Assembly: GCF_001641615.1 (NCBI RefSeq)
Contig: NZ_LRRU01000004.1
Span: 62,001-126,000 of the forward strand
Reading direction: 5' to 3'
Source of the DNA: Pseudoalteromonas gelatinilytica
GTDB lineage: Bacteria > Pseudomonadota > Gammaproteobacteria > Enterobacterales > Alteromonadaceae
DNA length: 64,000 nucleotides
The translations under genes and the position numbers were made by a program. The notes beneath the pieces were generated by a model. It did not search any database, was not told where the DNA came from, and saw only the letters and a program-made list of their open reading frames with translations. Shown here one piece after another: positions 38,065 to 46,949 of the stretch (position 1 is the first letter of the stretch; each line of letters begins with the position of its first letter).

Positions 38065-41000
38065 TCACTGGCTATTATCATTTTGTTCTTGCTTATAAAT
38101 ATAACTTTGATGAACTTCTAATTTAAGTGGCTCCTCATCATAAAGCTGAACATTGCCATTTTCGTCAACGCTAGGAGTAGGCCCATTAACTACTTTAGCC
38201 TCAATTTTCTCACAGTTTTCAGTACAATTTGGGTCTTTATTTGGTAATGGAAATATATACACATCACCATCTTCAACATACATAGTTGGTGTATCTGGTA
38301 GTTCTGCCGCTGTTGGGGTTCTTAACCAATCATACACTTTGGTCCCATAGTGAAGATGAAATGCATAAAGATAACCTTGACCTTCTGCAATTGAGCACTG
38401 AGAATCCGATAAAGAACTGGTATCTGGTTTATAGGTAGTAAAGTAAGCAACGCCCCCTAACACGGTAGCTTTCGAAGTTGCCTTTTCACCCCACCCTAAA
38501 TTATAAAACCAACCATCTTTTTCAGCTAAATCAGCTTCTAATTCAACAAAGTCTTTCAAACTGTCGGTCACTTTGGCAAACGGGTCACTATCTACATTCA
38601 TTAAATCTGATTGCCAAATTAAATCTGGAATTTCATCCTCTTCAAAGCTTCGAGTTACCGTGTTTACATCTCGAATCATATAGAGCTTATCACTGACTTT
38701 TAAATTCAATGGATCTGTACGATCACCACTACCAATCAATACCGCATCAAAAGGAGTATCAATTCTTGAGTAAGTTTTTTCACCGTCAATTGTTGTTTCT
38801 GTTACTTTACTGAACAACGTTCTTGAAACATATGGCTCATAAAAAAAGCGGCGGTTATTATTGCCTAATTTTGCAAGTTGAAAGTGCGTCCAATTTTTTA
38901 GGTTGTTTGTCGCTAAGTCAACTCGCCAGATCCCACCGCCAGTATCACTTGCATACAGTCTGTCAGTGTAGCCGTCGTAATCTGAATCGAGTAAATGTAT
39001 GTCAGACGCTATACTATGCTCACCTTTAAAGCCACCTTCTGAATTTGTTAACGCCCATACTTGTTTACCTGTTTCTGCATCGACAATGTATAAGCCTCGC
39101 CCTTTAGAATCTGCTGAGATTGAATTATCTTTATTCGTGTCGTAGCCGGCACCAAATACCAATAGCGGTCTATCTTCATAGCCTTTAAGGTTGATAAATG
39201 TAATTTGAGGTTTAGACCATGTTTGTGCCAGTTCTAAAAATTTTCCATCACTACTTTTTAATGGCCCTCCCCACATCAGAGAAGGTGAATTAGGGTTAGT
39301 TATATCTAAACCGTAATAGCTACTACCACCTCGACGTAACCCGAAAAATGCCCATACCCTGTCATCATTATTAACGATGCCGTCTTCATTTTTGTCATCA
39401 AAATAAACGGTTATTGGGCCATCCACTCCATACACTTTTGTGTGTAACTTTTTATCGCGTAATGGCTTAATAATTGAGTACAGTTCCGCAGGCATAAATG
39501 CCCAGCTTTCACTTAAAACATCGTTCTTGTCCTGAAACATATGTAAATAACCGGCATTAGTCCCAATAAGAATACGAACATCATTGTTGCCATAATCTAC
39601 CGTCACAGGCTTAGAGTGCAGAACATCACCAAAAATATCATGACGAGAATCGTCTGTTAAACCGTCCTGATCTTCATCATCAACATCAAGTCCACGAGAC
39701 CAATTTATAAGATCAAAGACTTCATCCGGATCTGAATCAAAATCAACGGCAGCCTTAAATCGATTTCCATAATGGATTATGACTCTGTAAGCCGTAAAAT
39801 TGAGCATTCGACCGCCCGATAAATTTGTGATTACTTTTCGGCCATTATTTGGGATACTCGATTGTTCAGCTAAATAAGCATTTACGCCTCCTTTCTCAAC
39901 GTATCCACCATCAGCAATGAGATTGCTATTAGATTGCCAGTATGTTTTTGCTGTTGATAAAATCGCCCCGTCATTACCAAGAGCGGAGTCAAGGTTGGCA
40001 TCAACTACGACACCACCAGACACTTTTAGCTTTTTAAGGTTCCCTCGCCACCGAGCATCGTTTGAAGGTAAAAACATAGGAAAATAAACTGCATCACGAT
40101 GTGATAATTTATCTGAATTATTTGATGCTACCGATGGTGAAGAAAAAGTTGAGTTGACCTCTCTAATCTCGGTAAGAACATTATCAAATGCATCACTTAG
40201 CGCTTTTGCAGATTCTGCGAAAATATAACTACCGCCACCATTATCAGCAGTCGCCTGTAAAATGTCTCCTGCGTTTTTAACTAAGCCTTTACCAAAACCA
40301 ATCGTGTAAACATTTGCGCCATCTACAACACTTGTTTCAGGGTATATATCCCTATTTTCATTCTCTTTACCATGAAGAATTGTTGCCATTGAGGGTAAAT
40401 GACTATTACCCACTTTTTTAGGTGAAGTGCCATAAATACTTTTATATAAGTTTTCTATATATTTATCCTGACCGACATCATAGTAAGGTTCACCGTCTGT
40501 CATCAATATAATATTTACGCTATTATCGCATCGTACTGGATCACCTAAGTTCTGCTTGAAAGGAGAAATATACTTACCATTTGATTCTGTTGAACTATCT
40601 CTTTTAGCTGGTTCAACCAGATTCGCGAAAAAAAGGTCATCTCCTATTAAGTATCGCCATGTTTCAGTAATAGTTTCAACTAATGGGGTCCCTAATTCTA
40701 GATCAGTGATGTCCCAATTTCTGAGAGTATTTTTAATCGCATTATGATTTGTTCCAATCCCATGGACAATATAACCACCAGTACCTTTAATAAGCCGCAT
40801 TAAACCAAACTCAATATCAGTATTGTCATTGATTAATTTAATCATCGCCTCCTGTGCGACTTCTAAACGACTTCCTTCAGGGCATAGTATTAGTTTTCCT
40901 TTATCTCTACAGGCTTTGCCCGTTTCTATAGAGAATGCCATGCTATTTGATGTATCAAAAACAAGTAAGACCCGTAATTTTTCGTCTTCCGCTACGTCAT

Positions 41001-41085
41001 AATTTACATATAGATCTATATCTTCAGCATAAAGGTTTTGGCAAAATACACATGCAAAAATAAAAAATAGGCTGTTTAACTTCAT
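38065..41085 (-). CDS. pilY1: Type IV pilus tip adhesin PilY1, upstream copy
   Basis: 1006-residue PilY1 paralogue. Signal peptide ends near NLYAED. The vWA domain has a full MIDAS (DTSNSM, Thr in LGTPLVETI, MTDGEP). The beta-propeller includes the Ca2+ loop DKNEDGIVNNDD and DEDQDGLTDDSR. The middle of the protein is almost the same as the downstream copy (for example GTNAGYLHMFQDKNDVLSES), whereas the vWA insert and the C-terminal 80 residues differ; both end in QNDNSQ or INDNSQ. Start chosen at the second ATG (41085), since AAGGCGAG lies 7 bases before it. Follows pilV, pilW and pilX in the order of the classical operon. Confidence 0.92.
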   Translation of the reverse strand: MKLNSLFFIFACVFCQNLYAEDIDLYVNYDVAEDEKLRVLLVFDTSNSMAFSIETGKACRDKGKLILCPEGSRLEVAQEAMIKLINDNTDIEFGLMRLIKGTGGYIVHGIGTNHNAIKNTLRNWDITDLELGTPLVETITETWRYLIGDDLFFANLVEPAKRDSSTESNGKYISPFKQNLGDPVRCDNSVNIILMTDGEPYYDVGQDKYIENLYKSIYGTSPKKVGNSHLPSMATILHGKENENRDIYPETSVVDGANVYTIGFGKGLVKNAGDILQATADNGGGSYIFAESAKALSDAFDNVLTEIREVNSTFSSPSVASNNSDKLSHRDAVYFPMFLPSNDARWRGNLKKLKVSGGVVVDANLDSALGNDGAILSTAKTYWQSNSNLIADGGYVEKGGVNAYLAEQSSIPNNGRKVITNLSGGRMLNFTAYRVIIHYGNRFKAAVDFDSDPDEVFDLINWSRGLDVDDEDQDGLTDDSRHDIFGDVLHSKPVTVDYGNNDVRILIGTNAGYLHMFQDKNDVLSESWAFMPAELYSIIKPLRDKKLHTKVYGVDGPITVYFDDKNEDGIVNNDDRVWAFFGLRRGGSSYYGLDITNPNSPSLMWGGPLKSSDGKFLELAQTWSKPQITFINLKGYEDRPLLVFGAGYDTNKDNSISADSKGRGLYIVDAETGKQVWALTNSEGGFKGEHSIASDIHLLDSDYDGYTDRLYASDTGGGIWRVDLATNNLKNWTHFQLAKLGNNNRRFFYEPYVSRTLFSKVTETTIDGEKTYSRIDTPFDAVLIGSGDRTDPLNLKVSDKLYMIRDVNTVTRSFEEDEIPDLIWQSDLMNVDSDPFAKVTDSLKDFVELEADLAEKDGWFYNLGWGEKATSKATVLGGVAYFTTYKPDTSSLSDSQCSIAEGQGYLYAFHLHYGTKVYDWLRTPTAAELPDTPTMYVEDGDVYIFPLPNKDPNCTENCEKIEAKVVNGPTPSVDENGNVQLYDEEPLKLEVHQSYIYKQEQNDNSQ

Positions 41086-41106
41086 TTTCATACTCGCCTT
41101 ACTCCA

Positions 41107-41589
41107 TTAATTTCCACTATTTAAGCTCAGCATTTCTTGAGCAATCCCTGTTGTAATAGTGAGGTTATGCTTACTTTTAGAGCCATATTCAATCACTGAA
41201 TTAATCTCAACCATATTGCATCTTAAGCCTGCAGTATCATCAAAACGTCTTGGGCACCTTAAAGCCATAGGGCCTTCATTTTTGTTAAACATGGTATTAG
41301 ATGTGTCATTTGTATTACCTAGATCTAGGCCTGTTTCAGGAACTTGCCCTCTACTAAAGAAAAACCGGCTGTTACCTAATTTTTTTGCTTCATTAGCAAT
41401 GACGTTTTGTACATCACCAATTAATTCATTCTCTGCCGCTTCTCTCTCTTGAGCGGCATTTGTGATTTTAATATCTACACTACTGCTGCTCATCAAAGTC
41501 ACAGCAATACCGGTTATCGCAATAACCATGATCAAAGCAACGATTAATACAACACCTTGTTGCTTATGCATCATAGTTAAATGCGCCAT
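41107..41589 (-). CDS. pilX: Minor type IV pilin PilX, upstream copy
   Basis: 160-residue PilX. Leader MAHLTMMHKQQG, then VVLIVALIMVIAITGIAVTL without Glu+5, followed by SSVDIKITNAAQEREAAEN. Clearly paralogous to the copy at 37122 along its whole length, yet with many substitutions. The start overlaps the pilW end by 13 bases and has GGGG 7 bases before it. PilX works with PilV, PilW and PilE in the tip complex that carries PilY1. Confidence 0.87.
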   Translation of the reverse strand: MAHLTMMHKQQGVVLIVALIMVIAITGIAVTLMSSSSVDIKITNAAQEREAAENELIGDVQNVIANEAKKLGNSRFFFSRGQVPETGLDLGNTNDTSNTMFNKNEGPMALRCPRRFDDTAGLRCNMVEINSVIEYGSKSKHNLTITTGIAQEMLSLNSGN

Positions 41590-42566
41590 AAGTTTGCCCC
41601 AACATTGTTCAAGCGGATAGTGGTCGTAAATAGTGCGCGTCGGTAGTTATCGTCAAATGTAAGAACGCGGCTATTTGCGTCTTCACCCAATGTATAAGTT
41701 TGATTTTTCAACTTAAGGTTTGAATCTGGTAAAAGCGATCTCACAAGTAAGAATACTTGCACTGTCAAAATACCACGGCGATTTTCCCAATCAGTGTTGG
41801 TCATCTGGCTGATACTTTTATATGTATCAACACGACTGTTATTTGTAGTATCAAGACCAAACACAAAGTGCATATTTTCTACCCCTTCCATAACCGTTTC
41901 AGTTGTCATGCCCCCATCCGGAGTTAAGCGTTTACGTCGAAGTAGAGGAACAGACACTCTTTGGTCATTAATGGTGTAAGTTTGCTTGGCGATGTAATAA
42001 ACATGATGTCGATAGCGCCAAATCGTGGCATTGCCATTTACAGCCGCTGCCGCGATTGGGCCGCGCTGAAATTCTGCAAGCTCTTGCTCGGCGATGAAAT
42101 AATAATAGTTATCGCTAGTATTGGCAGGTTGAATTTGTAAGCCTTCTAAAAACTTAATTTGCAGTACATCTGTATTTTTCTCAACATTGTTTATACATCC
42201 AAGGGCTGAGTTACCGGTTGTTTGCACTGCATAAACGGAGCGAAAGTTACTGGTTGCAGCTGTATCTGGAAAGCTGCCATTATTAAGGCCTTCTGAACAA
42301 TCATTACCGGGATTTCCTAAACTGTTTGTATTTGCATCTGAGAAAGAGTCTTCATAAAACGTGCCCCAAAAACCAATCTGTTCAATATCACGTTGCATGA
42401 TATTCATAGCCAGTCTGCCAGTTTCTTGTAGCTCTCCAATTGTCATCGTGTCACGAGTCGTTGACTTCATGCTTATATAGGTAAACATCACCCCGCCGAG
42501 CACCACACCTCCGATGAATAAAGCAACCATCATCTCGACGAGAGTAAATCCATTATGCTTTTTCAT
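41577..42566 (-). CDS. pilW: Minor type IV pilin PilW
   Basis: 329-residue pseudopilin of the GspJ/PilW type. Leader to KKHNG, cleavage G|FTLVEMMVALFIGG with Phe+1 and Glu+5. The large C-terminal domain has NIMQRDIEQIGFWG early on and ends with TTIRLNNVGANLW, typical of PilW. AAGG lies 7 bases before the start, which follows the pilV stop almost directly. Second gene of the cluster. Confidence 0.92.
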   Translation of the reverse strand: MKKHNGFTLVEMMVALFIGGVVLGGVMFTYISMKSTTRDTMTIGELQETGRLAMNIMQRDIEQIGFWGTFYEDSFSDANTNSLGNPGNDCSEGLNNGSFPDTAATSNFRSVYAVQTTGNSALGCINNVEKNTDVLQIKFLEGLQIQPANTSDNYYYFIAEQELAEFQRGPIAAAAVNGNATIWRYRHHVYYIAKQTYTINDQRVSVPLLRRKRLTPDGGMTTETVMEGVENMHFVFGLDTTNNSRVDTYKSISQMTNTDWENRRGILTVQVFLLVRSLLPDSNLKLKNQTYTLGEDANSRVLTFDDNYRRALFTTTIRLNNVGANLWRI

Positions 42567-42567
42567 A

Positions 42568-43122
42568 TCAAGACCTTAAATAAATATAGCTTTGTAGAAC
42601 AATCAAACGTCGCTTATCGCCTTTAGAACCACAATCAATTGCAGCGGTATCTTTATTAGCACTAAGCTCTTGACGGCCTTGCCAACTGATCACAACCTCA
42701 ATATTAAATTCACTCGCATTGCCTGCCGCTACTGGGGTGCTATTTATACACACAGTTGCATCGTCTAAAGCACCGGTGTTTTCACGAGCCTGAATTGCAC
42801 GCACCCATTGTTGTTTATCTAATTCTGCCAATTGTTGAGCACTACATGCTGAGTTATAGCAACTCAAACTTGTGTTTAGAGCTGTATTACTATCGAAAGT
42901 GCCATTATATAACGCTGCAAAGCCAGGTGAGTCGTTCGCTCGCATACGCTGGATAATGTCATTACCAAGTGCTACAGCAGCTGCACGCTGCATAGAATCA
43001 AAGCTTGCCTGCTTCGCTTTTGCTTGCAGGGCCACGGCACCTAACAAACCAAAACTTAAAATAACAAAGGCAATAAGTACTTCAATAAGCGTAACGCCTT
43101 GCTGCTCAGAATGTTTAATCAT
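42568..43122 (-). CDS. pilV: Minor type IV pilin PilV
   Basis: 184-residue pseudopilin of the GspI/PilV type. Leader MIKHSEQQG, then VTLIEVLIAFVILSFGLLG, with Glu+5 and Val+1. The segment AAVALGNDIIQRMRANDSP is characteristic of PilV. The frame is open further upstream (to 43182), but the extra residues would spoil the short leader, so ATG 43122 was chosen; its ribosome site is weak. First gene of the minus-strand pilin operon. Confidence 0.9.
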   Translation of the reverse strand: MIKHSEQQGVTLIEVLIAFVILSFGLLGAVALQAKAKQASFDSMQRAAAVALGNDIIQRMRANDSPGFAALYNGTFDSNTALNTSLSCYNSACSAQQLAELDKQQWVRAIQARENTGALDDATVCINSTPVAAGNASEFNIEVVISWQGRQELSANKDTAAIDCGSKGDKRRLIVLQSYIYLRS

Positions 43123-43149
43123 GATGAAGTTAATAGATACTTTTACATA

Positions 43150-43166
43150 CCGTAAGAATATTACGG
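43150..43166. repeat. Inverted repeat in the pilV leader
   Basis: CCGTAA and TTACGG form perfect 6-base arms around GAATA, about 30 bases before the pilV start. It may be a regulator site or leader hairpin. Confidence 0.4.
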
Positions 43167-43192
43167 CAAAAATAAATAACAATCTGTATATG

Positions 43193-43221
43193 GACGAGCG
43201 GTCAAAATGCGCGATAAACGG
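43193..43221 (-). promoter_or_regulatory. Candidate AlgR-like boxes and -35 element upstream of pilV
   Basis: On the minus strand CCGTTTATC (43213-43221) and CCGCTCGTC (43193-43201) each differ by one base from known AlgR boxes (CCGTTTGTC and CCGTTCGTC), 20 bases apart centre to centre. A -35-like TTGACC lies between them at 43200-43205, with TGTTAT 18 bases further on. Consensus taken from Pseudomonas aeruginosa; binding here is inferred. Confidence 0.4.
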
Positions 43222-43302
43222 TACTTAAACTTTGCTCAAAGTTAGATAGTGACTAATAAGAAAGTAATTATTGAAGATAAGATGCTGCAATGAAGATTGT
43301 TA

Positions 43303-44013
43303 TTATTTACCCATTACAGCTTTAACATTTTTAAGCTCTCGGCGACTAACTGTCAAAGGCTCTTCATACTGCTTCATCGTAACTGTATGCCCACCTGAAG
43401 ATGGGCTATTAAGGCTAACAATATGTTGCTTATTCACAAGTGTATTACGGTGAACTCTAAGTAGCTGCAGCGGATAGGTTTGCTCTAGTTGCTTTAAACT
43501 TTGCTCAACAAGTGCCTCACCTTCAAAAAACACTACTCGAGTATATTTTTGCTCTGCGATACAGCAAACCACATCATCTACATTAACTCGTCGTATTACA
43601 CCTGCAAGTTGATAACTAATGTAGTTATTTTCGGGGGCAGTTACTTGAGTACGGTTTAATTTACTCAGTTGTGCCATTGCTTTAGCTAATGCTTGCTCAG
43701 AAACAGGTTTAACTAAATAGCCATCAACAGCGAGCTCAAATGCAGTTAGAGCATGTTCTGAATGGGCCGTTAAAAACATAACTGCAGGCGGGATCGAAAA
43801 CTGTTTTAGCTCTGCGGCCACTTCAAGGCCAGACTGCTTAGGCATATTAATATCAAGCATCACTAAATCGGGCTGTAGTTGCTTACAAAGTTCAATTGCT
43901 TGCTCACCATTACTTGCTTCACCAACAATAGTGCAACCCTCATACGCAGCTAATAAACGTTTTATACGTGCCCTTGCTAGTGGTTCATCATCGGCAATCA
44001 AAACTTTTATCAT
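43303..44013 (-). CDS. LytTR response regulator, AlgR-like
   Basis: 236-residue response regulator. Receiver domain (1-120): ADDEPLARARIKRLL, phospho-acceptor Asp in LVMLDINMPKQSG, Lys in GYLVKPVSEQ. C-terminal LytTR DNA-binding domain (about 135-235): VVCCIAEQKYTRVVF, LLRVHRNTLVNKQHI and LTVSRRELKNVK. The start overlaps the upstream sensor gene by four bases. The same architecture as AlgR, which in P. aeruginosa activates the fimU-pilVWXY1Y2E operon; here it sits just before pilV on the same strand. The specific name is withheld because LytTR regulators are numerous. Confidence 0.9.
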   Translation of the reverse strand: MIKVLIADDEPLARARIKRLLAAYEGCTIVGEASNGEQAIELCKQLQPDLVMLDINMPKQSGLEVAAELKQFSIPPAVMFLTAHSEHALTAFELAVDGYLVKPVSEQALAKAMAQLSKLNRTQVTAPENNYISYQLAGVIRRVNVDDVVCCIAEQKYTRVVFFEGEALVEQSLKQLEQTYPLQLLRVHRNTLVNKQHIVSLNSPSSGGHTVTMKQYEEPLTVSRRELKNVKAVMGK

Positions 44014-45035
44014 GCATCCCTCTGCTTTGGTATTACCAGCTTCACTCTAAATACATCATCACGAATTGTGGTCGTCAGCTGTGCTTTTTGTTGATAGAAA
44101 AGCGCCAAACGTTGGCGGATATTATCCAGTGCCATCCCATTTCCTGTTCGTGAGTTATTCACTTCTGCAGCTACAGGATTCGTTATAATAAAGGTATAAG
44201 CTTTATCCGATTGATGCATTTCAACAGAAATATTGCCTTGTTCTGCTGGCTCGACGCCATAAAATACCGCATTTTCAATAATTGGCTGTATTGTTAAACA
44301 CGGAATATCAATGTCTGGCAACTCGCCAGGTAATTGCCAGCTTAATGCTAGGCGTTCGCCATAGCGCCAACGTTCAAGGGCTACATACTGTTGGCACAAA
44401 GTAATTTCGTCAACAAGCTTTATGGCTTTACCACTGCGCATAGCAGCCTGTGACAGCGCCGCCAGCGCTAAAATTGCTTGTTCAGCCGCCTCAGCATCAT
44501 AATGTGTCAGCTCAGCAGCTGTGTTTAAACTATTAAACAAAAAGTGGGGGCGTATTCTGGCTTGTAAGGCATCAAGCTCAGCCTGCGCTAACGCTTTAGT
44601 TTGCTGCTCTTTTTGATTATGAATAAGTAAAAATTGGCTGAATAGCGCCGTTACCAAAAATATGATCAGTAAATTGCTGACAATAAAGTTAGCCCTCGAC
44701 TCCATAGCGAACACATCTGAAAACACTGACAAAAACAGCCAACTAAAAACATACGTTGATGCCAGTAATGTGAATATCAGAATAAATAGCTGCTTTGAAT
44801 GTGACAGCTCTGTAAGTAAGGCTCGGCACACATACAGTATCGACAAGCTAGAAAGAAAGATTAGATGTAAAAAGCAGCTAAATATAGCAAGGCGTAACCA
44901 AACATCACCTAAACTCATGGGTGAGAAGGCAAGCAAAATAGCAATGACTTGGCTGACGATCAGGGTGGCAAGGACACCTCGGGATTGAAAAAGAGCCGCA
45001 ATCAGCAAGCCGTTTGAATTTGGCTGTTTGCTCAT
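44010..45035 (-). CDS. LytS/AlgZ-type sensor histidine kinase
   Basis: 341-residue membrane sensor. Four hydrophobic segments fill residues 10-145, with no large periplasmic domain. The kinase part begins with the phospho-acceptor His in RIRPHFLFNSLNT, then LVDEITLCQQYVALERWRYG, the N box IQPIIENAVFYGVEP, and the G box GNGMALDNIRQRLALF. This is the His_kinase (LytS-like) family to which AlgZ (FimS) belongs. Overlaps the LytTR regulator by four bases and lies 38 bases downstream of ispH, so it may be read from the ileS-ispH operon. Confidence 0.9.
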   Translation of the reverse strand: MSKQPNSNGLLIAALFQSRGVLATLIVSQVIAILLAFSPMSLGDVWLRLAIFSCFLHLIFLSSLSILYVCRALLTELSHSKQLFILIFTLLASTYVFSWLFLSVFSDVFAMESRANFIVSNLLIIFLVTALFSQFLLIHNQKEQQTKALAQAELDALQARIRPHFLFNSLNTAAELTHYDAEAAEQAILALAALSQAAMRSGKAIKLVDEITLCQQYVALERWRYGERLALSWQLPGELPDIDIPCLTIQPIIENAVFYGVEPAEQGNISVEMHQSDKAYTFIITNPVAAEVNNSRTGNGMALDNIRQRLALFYQQKAQLTTTIRDDVFRVKLVIPKQRDA

Positions 45036-45073
45036 GGGCTCCTCTTTTAACTGTTGACTACTATTTGCTTAGA

Positions 45074-46003
45074 TTAGCGTAGCTCAACAGGAACGGCAAA
45101 TACTATGTTCTCTTCTTCACCAGGATTTTCAACAACTTGATTGCCACCTAGTTCTTTTAAACGAGTAATAACCTGTTGAACTAAAACTTCTGGTGCAGAT
45201 GCACCTGCAGTCACACCCACTGCATTGACACTGTTGAACCAATCCGCTTCAACATTACTCGCATCATCAATTAAATAAGCAGTGGTGCCCATTTTGTCAG
45301 CAAGTTCACGTAAACGATTTGAGTTAGAGCTATTTTTAGCCCCTACTACAAGCAGCACATCCACTTTATCTGCTAAGTCACGGACTGCATCTTGACGGTT
45401 CTGCGTAGCATAACAAATGTCATCTTTACGCGGGCCATCAATTGCCGGAAACTTAGTACGAAGTGCATCAATCACATCTGCCGTATCATCTACAGATAAC
45501 GTCGTTTGGCTACAGTAAAACAGGTTTTCAGGGTTTTTAACCGTTAGGCCAGCAACATCTTCAGGGGTTTCTACTAAGTAAATACCACCCGCTTCGTTGT
45601 CGTACTGCCCCATTGTGCCTTCTACTTCAGGATGACCATGGTGACCAATTAACACGCACTCAGTGCCTTTACGACTTGCGCGTGTTACTTCCATATGCAC
45701 TTTTGTTACCAGTGGGCACGTGGCATCGAACACTTTAAGGTCGCGACGCTTTGCTTCACTACGAACAGCTTGCGATACACCATGCGCACTGAATATAACA
45801 ATGCTGTCGTCAGGAACCTGATCTAGCTCTTCAACAAACACAGCACCACGATTTTTTAAGCCATCAACAACATATCGATTGTGAACGACTTCATGGCGCA
45901 CATAGATTGGCTTTTCAAAGATATCGAGTGCGCGCTCCACAATACTAATTGCACGGTCAACGCCAGCACAAAAGCCGCGTGGATTCGCTAATAAAATATC
46001 CAT
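45074..46003 (-). CDS. ispH: 4-hydroxy-3-methylbut-2-enyl diphosphate reductase IspH
   Basis: 309-residue iron-sulfur enzyme, last step of the MEP pathway, giving IPP and DMAPP. The three cluster cysteines are visible: PRGFCAGV (about 12), DATCPLVT (about 96) and [11 protein letters not shown] (about 197). Other family segments are [12 protein letters not shown] and [11 protein letters not shown]. The start overlaps the fkpB stop by one base (TAATG). The block ileS-lspA-fkpB-ispH is conserved in E. coli and Pseudomonas. Confidence 0.98.
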   Translation of the reverse strand: MDILLANPRGFCAGVDRAISIVERALDIFEKPIYVRHEVVHNRYVVDGLKNRGAVFVEELDQVPDDSIVIFSAHGVSQAVRSEAKRRDLKVFDATCPLVTKVHMEVTRASRKGTECVLIGHHGHPEVEGTMGQYDNEAGGIYLVETPEDVAGLTVKNPENLFYCSQTTLSVDDTADVIDALRTKFPAIDGPRKDDICYATQNRQDAVRDLADKVDVLLVVGAKNSSNSNRLRELADKMGTTAYLIDDASNVEADWFNSVNAVGVTAGASAPEVLVQQVITRLKELGGNQVVENPGEEENIVFAVPVELR

Positions 46004-46443
46004 TAACCTGTTACCTCTAAAATATCAACTTCAAAGGTTAAGCGCTGCCCGGCAAGTGGGTGGTTAAAGTCAATCGTGACTGAGTCACCTTGAACTTCAC
46101 GAACAAGACCTGGTAACTCTGTGCCATCAGGTTGAGTAAAGGCAATAATATTACCAACTTCAGCTGGGGTCTCAGCACCAAACTTGCTGCGGTCTACATA
46201 ATAAATGTTATCTGGATTTGGTTGACCAAATGCATCTTCAGGCTCTAATGCAAATGACTTGCTGTCACCAGCCATTAAACCGAGTAAACACTTTTCAAAA
46301 TTTTCTGTCAGGCTACCATCACCCATTCGCAATTTTGCAGGTTTATTATGCACCTTCGTTGAATCGGCTGCTGAGCCATCTTCTAACTTAATTGAGAAAT
46401 GAAAGATCACTTCAGAGTTTTCACCAATTACAGCTTGGCTCAT
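46003..46443 (-). CDS. fkpB: FKBP-type peptidyl-prolyl isomerase FkpB (SlpA)
   Basis: 146-residue SlyD-like isomerase. FKBP motifs: [35 protein letters not shown], an insert-in-flap region with [12 protein letters not shown], and [20 protein letters not shown]. It lacks the metal-binding tail of SlyD, which favours FkpB. Overlaps lspA by four bases (ATGA) and ispH by one. Confidence 0.95.
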   Translation of the reverse strand: MSQAVIGENSEVIFHFSIKLEDGSAADSTKVHNKPAKLRMGDGSLTENFEKCLLGLMAGDSKSFALEPEDAFGQPNPDNIYYVDRSKFGAETPAEVGNIIAFTQPDGTELPGLVREVQGDSVTIDFNHPLAGQRLTFEVDILEVTG

Positions 46444-46946
46444 GCTCGTTGCTCCTTAGGACTTTCGCCTGTGAAGGCATCAAATAAAAGTAATGCGGCA
46501 CCGATACAAATTGCACAATCGGCAATATTAAAAACAGGAAAGTGCCAGTTTTCGTAATATACATGCAGGAAGTCAATGACATAGCCATAAGCGATGCGGT
46601 CGTATAAGTTGCCAATCGCACCGGCTAATACTAACGCATACGCAGAACATAATACTTTGTTAGACGCTGGCAAGCGTTTCAGCCACCACACTAAAAGCAC
46701 ACTGATCGACACTGCAATCAAACTAAAGAACCAGCGCTGCCAGCCACCTGAATCACTTAAAAAGCTAAAGGCCGCACCATAGTTATGTACATAAGTGAAA
46801 TTAAAAAACGGCAGAATATCAATCGACTCTTCGTAGGCCATGGTACTAACGACAAGTGTTTTTGTCGCATGGTCTACTACTAAAAGTAGTAGACTCAGCC
46901 ATAACCAAACCAAGCCACTTTTTCCGGCTAGTTTGCTCACAAACAA
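46440..46946 (-). CDS. lspA: Lipoprotein signal peptidase LspA
   Basis: 168-residue inner membrane aspartyl protease that removes the signal peptide of prolipoproteins, which in this window include BamD, BamE and the TPR, SLT and CapA-like proteins. Four membrane helices. The catalytic Asp residues are in GAIGNLYDRIAYG and in PVFNIADCAI; the YVHNYGAAFSFL segment is also diagnostic. Three bases separate it from ileS. Confidence 0.98.
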   Translation of the reverse strand: MFVSKLAGKSGLVWLWLSLLLLVVDHATKTLVVSTMAYEESIDILPFFNFTYVHNYGAAFSFLSDSGGWQRWFFSLIAVSISVLLVWWLKRLPASNKVLCSAYALVLAGAIGNLYDRIAYGYVIDFLHVYYENWHFPVFNIADCAICIGAALLLFDAFTGESPKEQRA

Positions 46947-46949
46947 CTC

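Noticed and set aside
33901..41091. pilX-pilY1 doubling as an assembly duplicate
   Set aside because: The copies differ widely at protein and base level and in length, so they are real paralogues.
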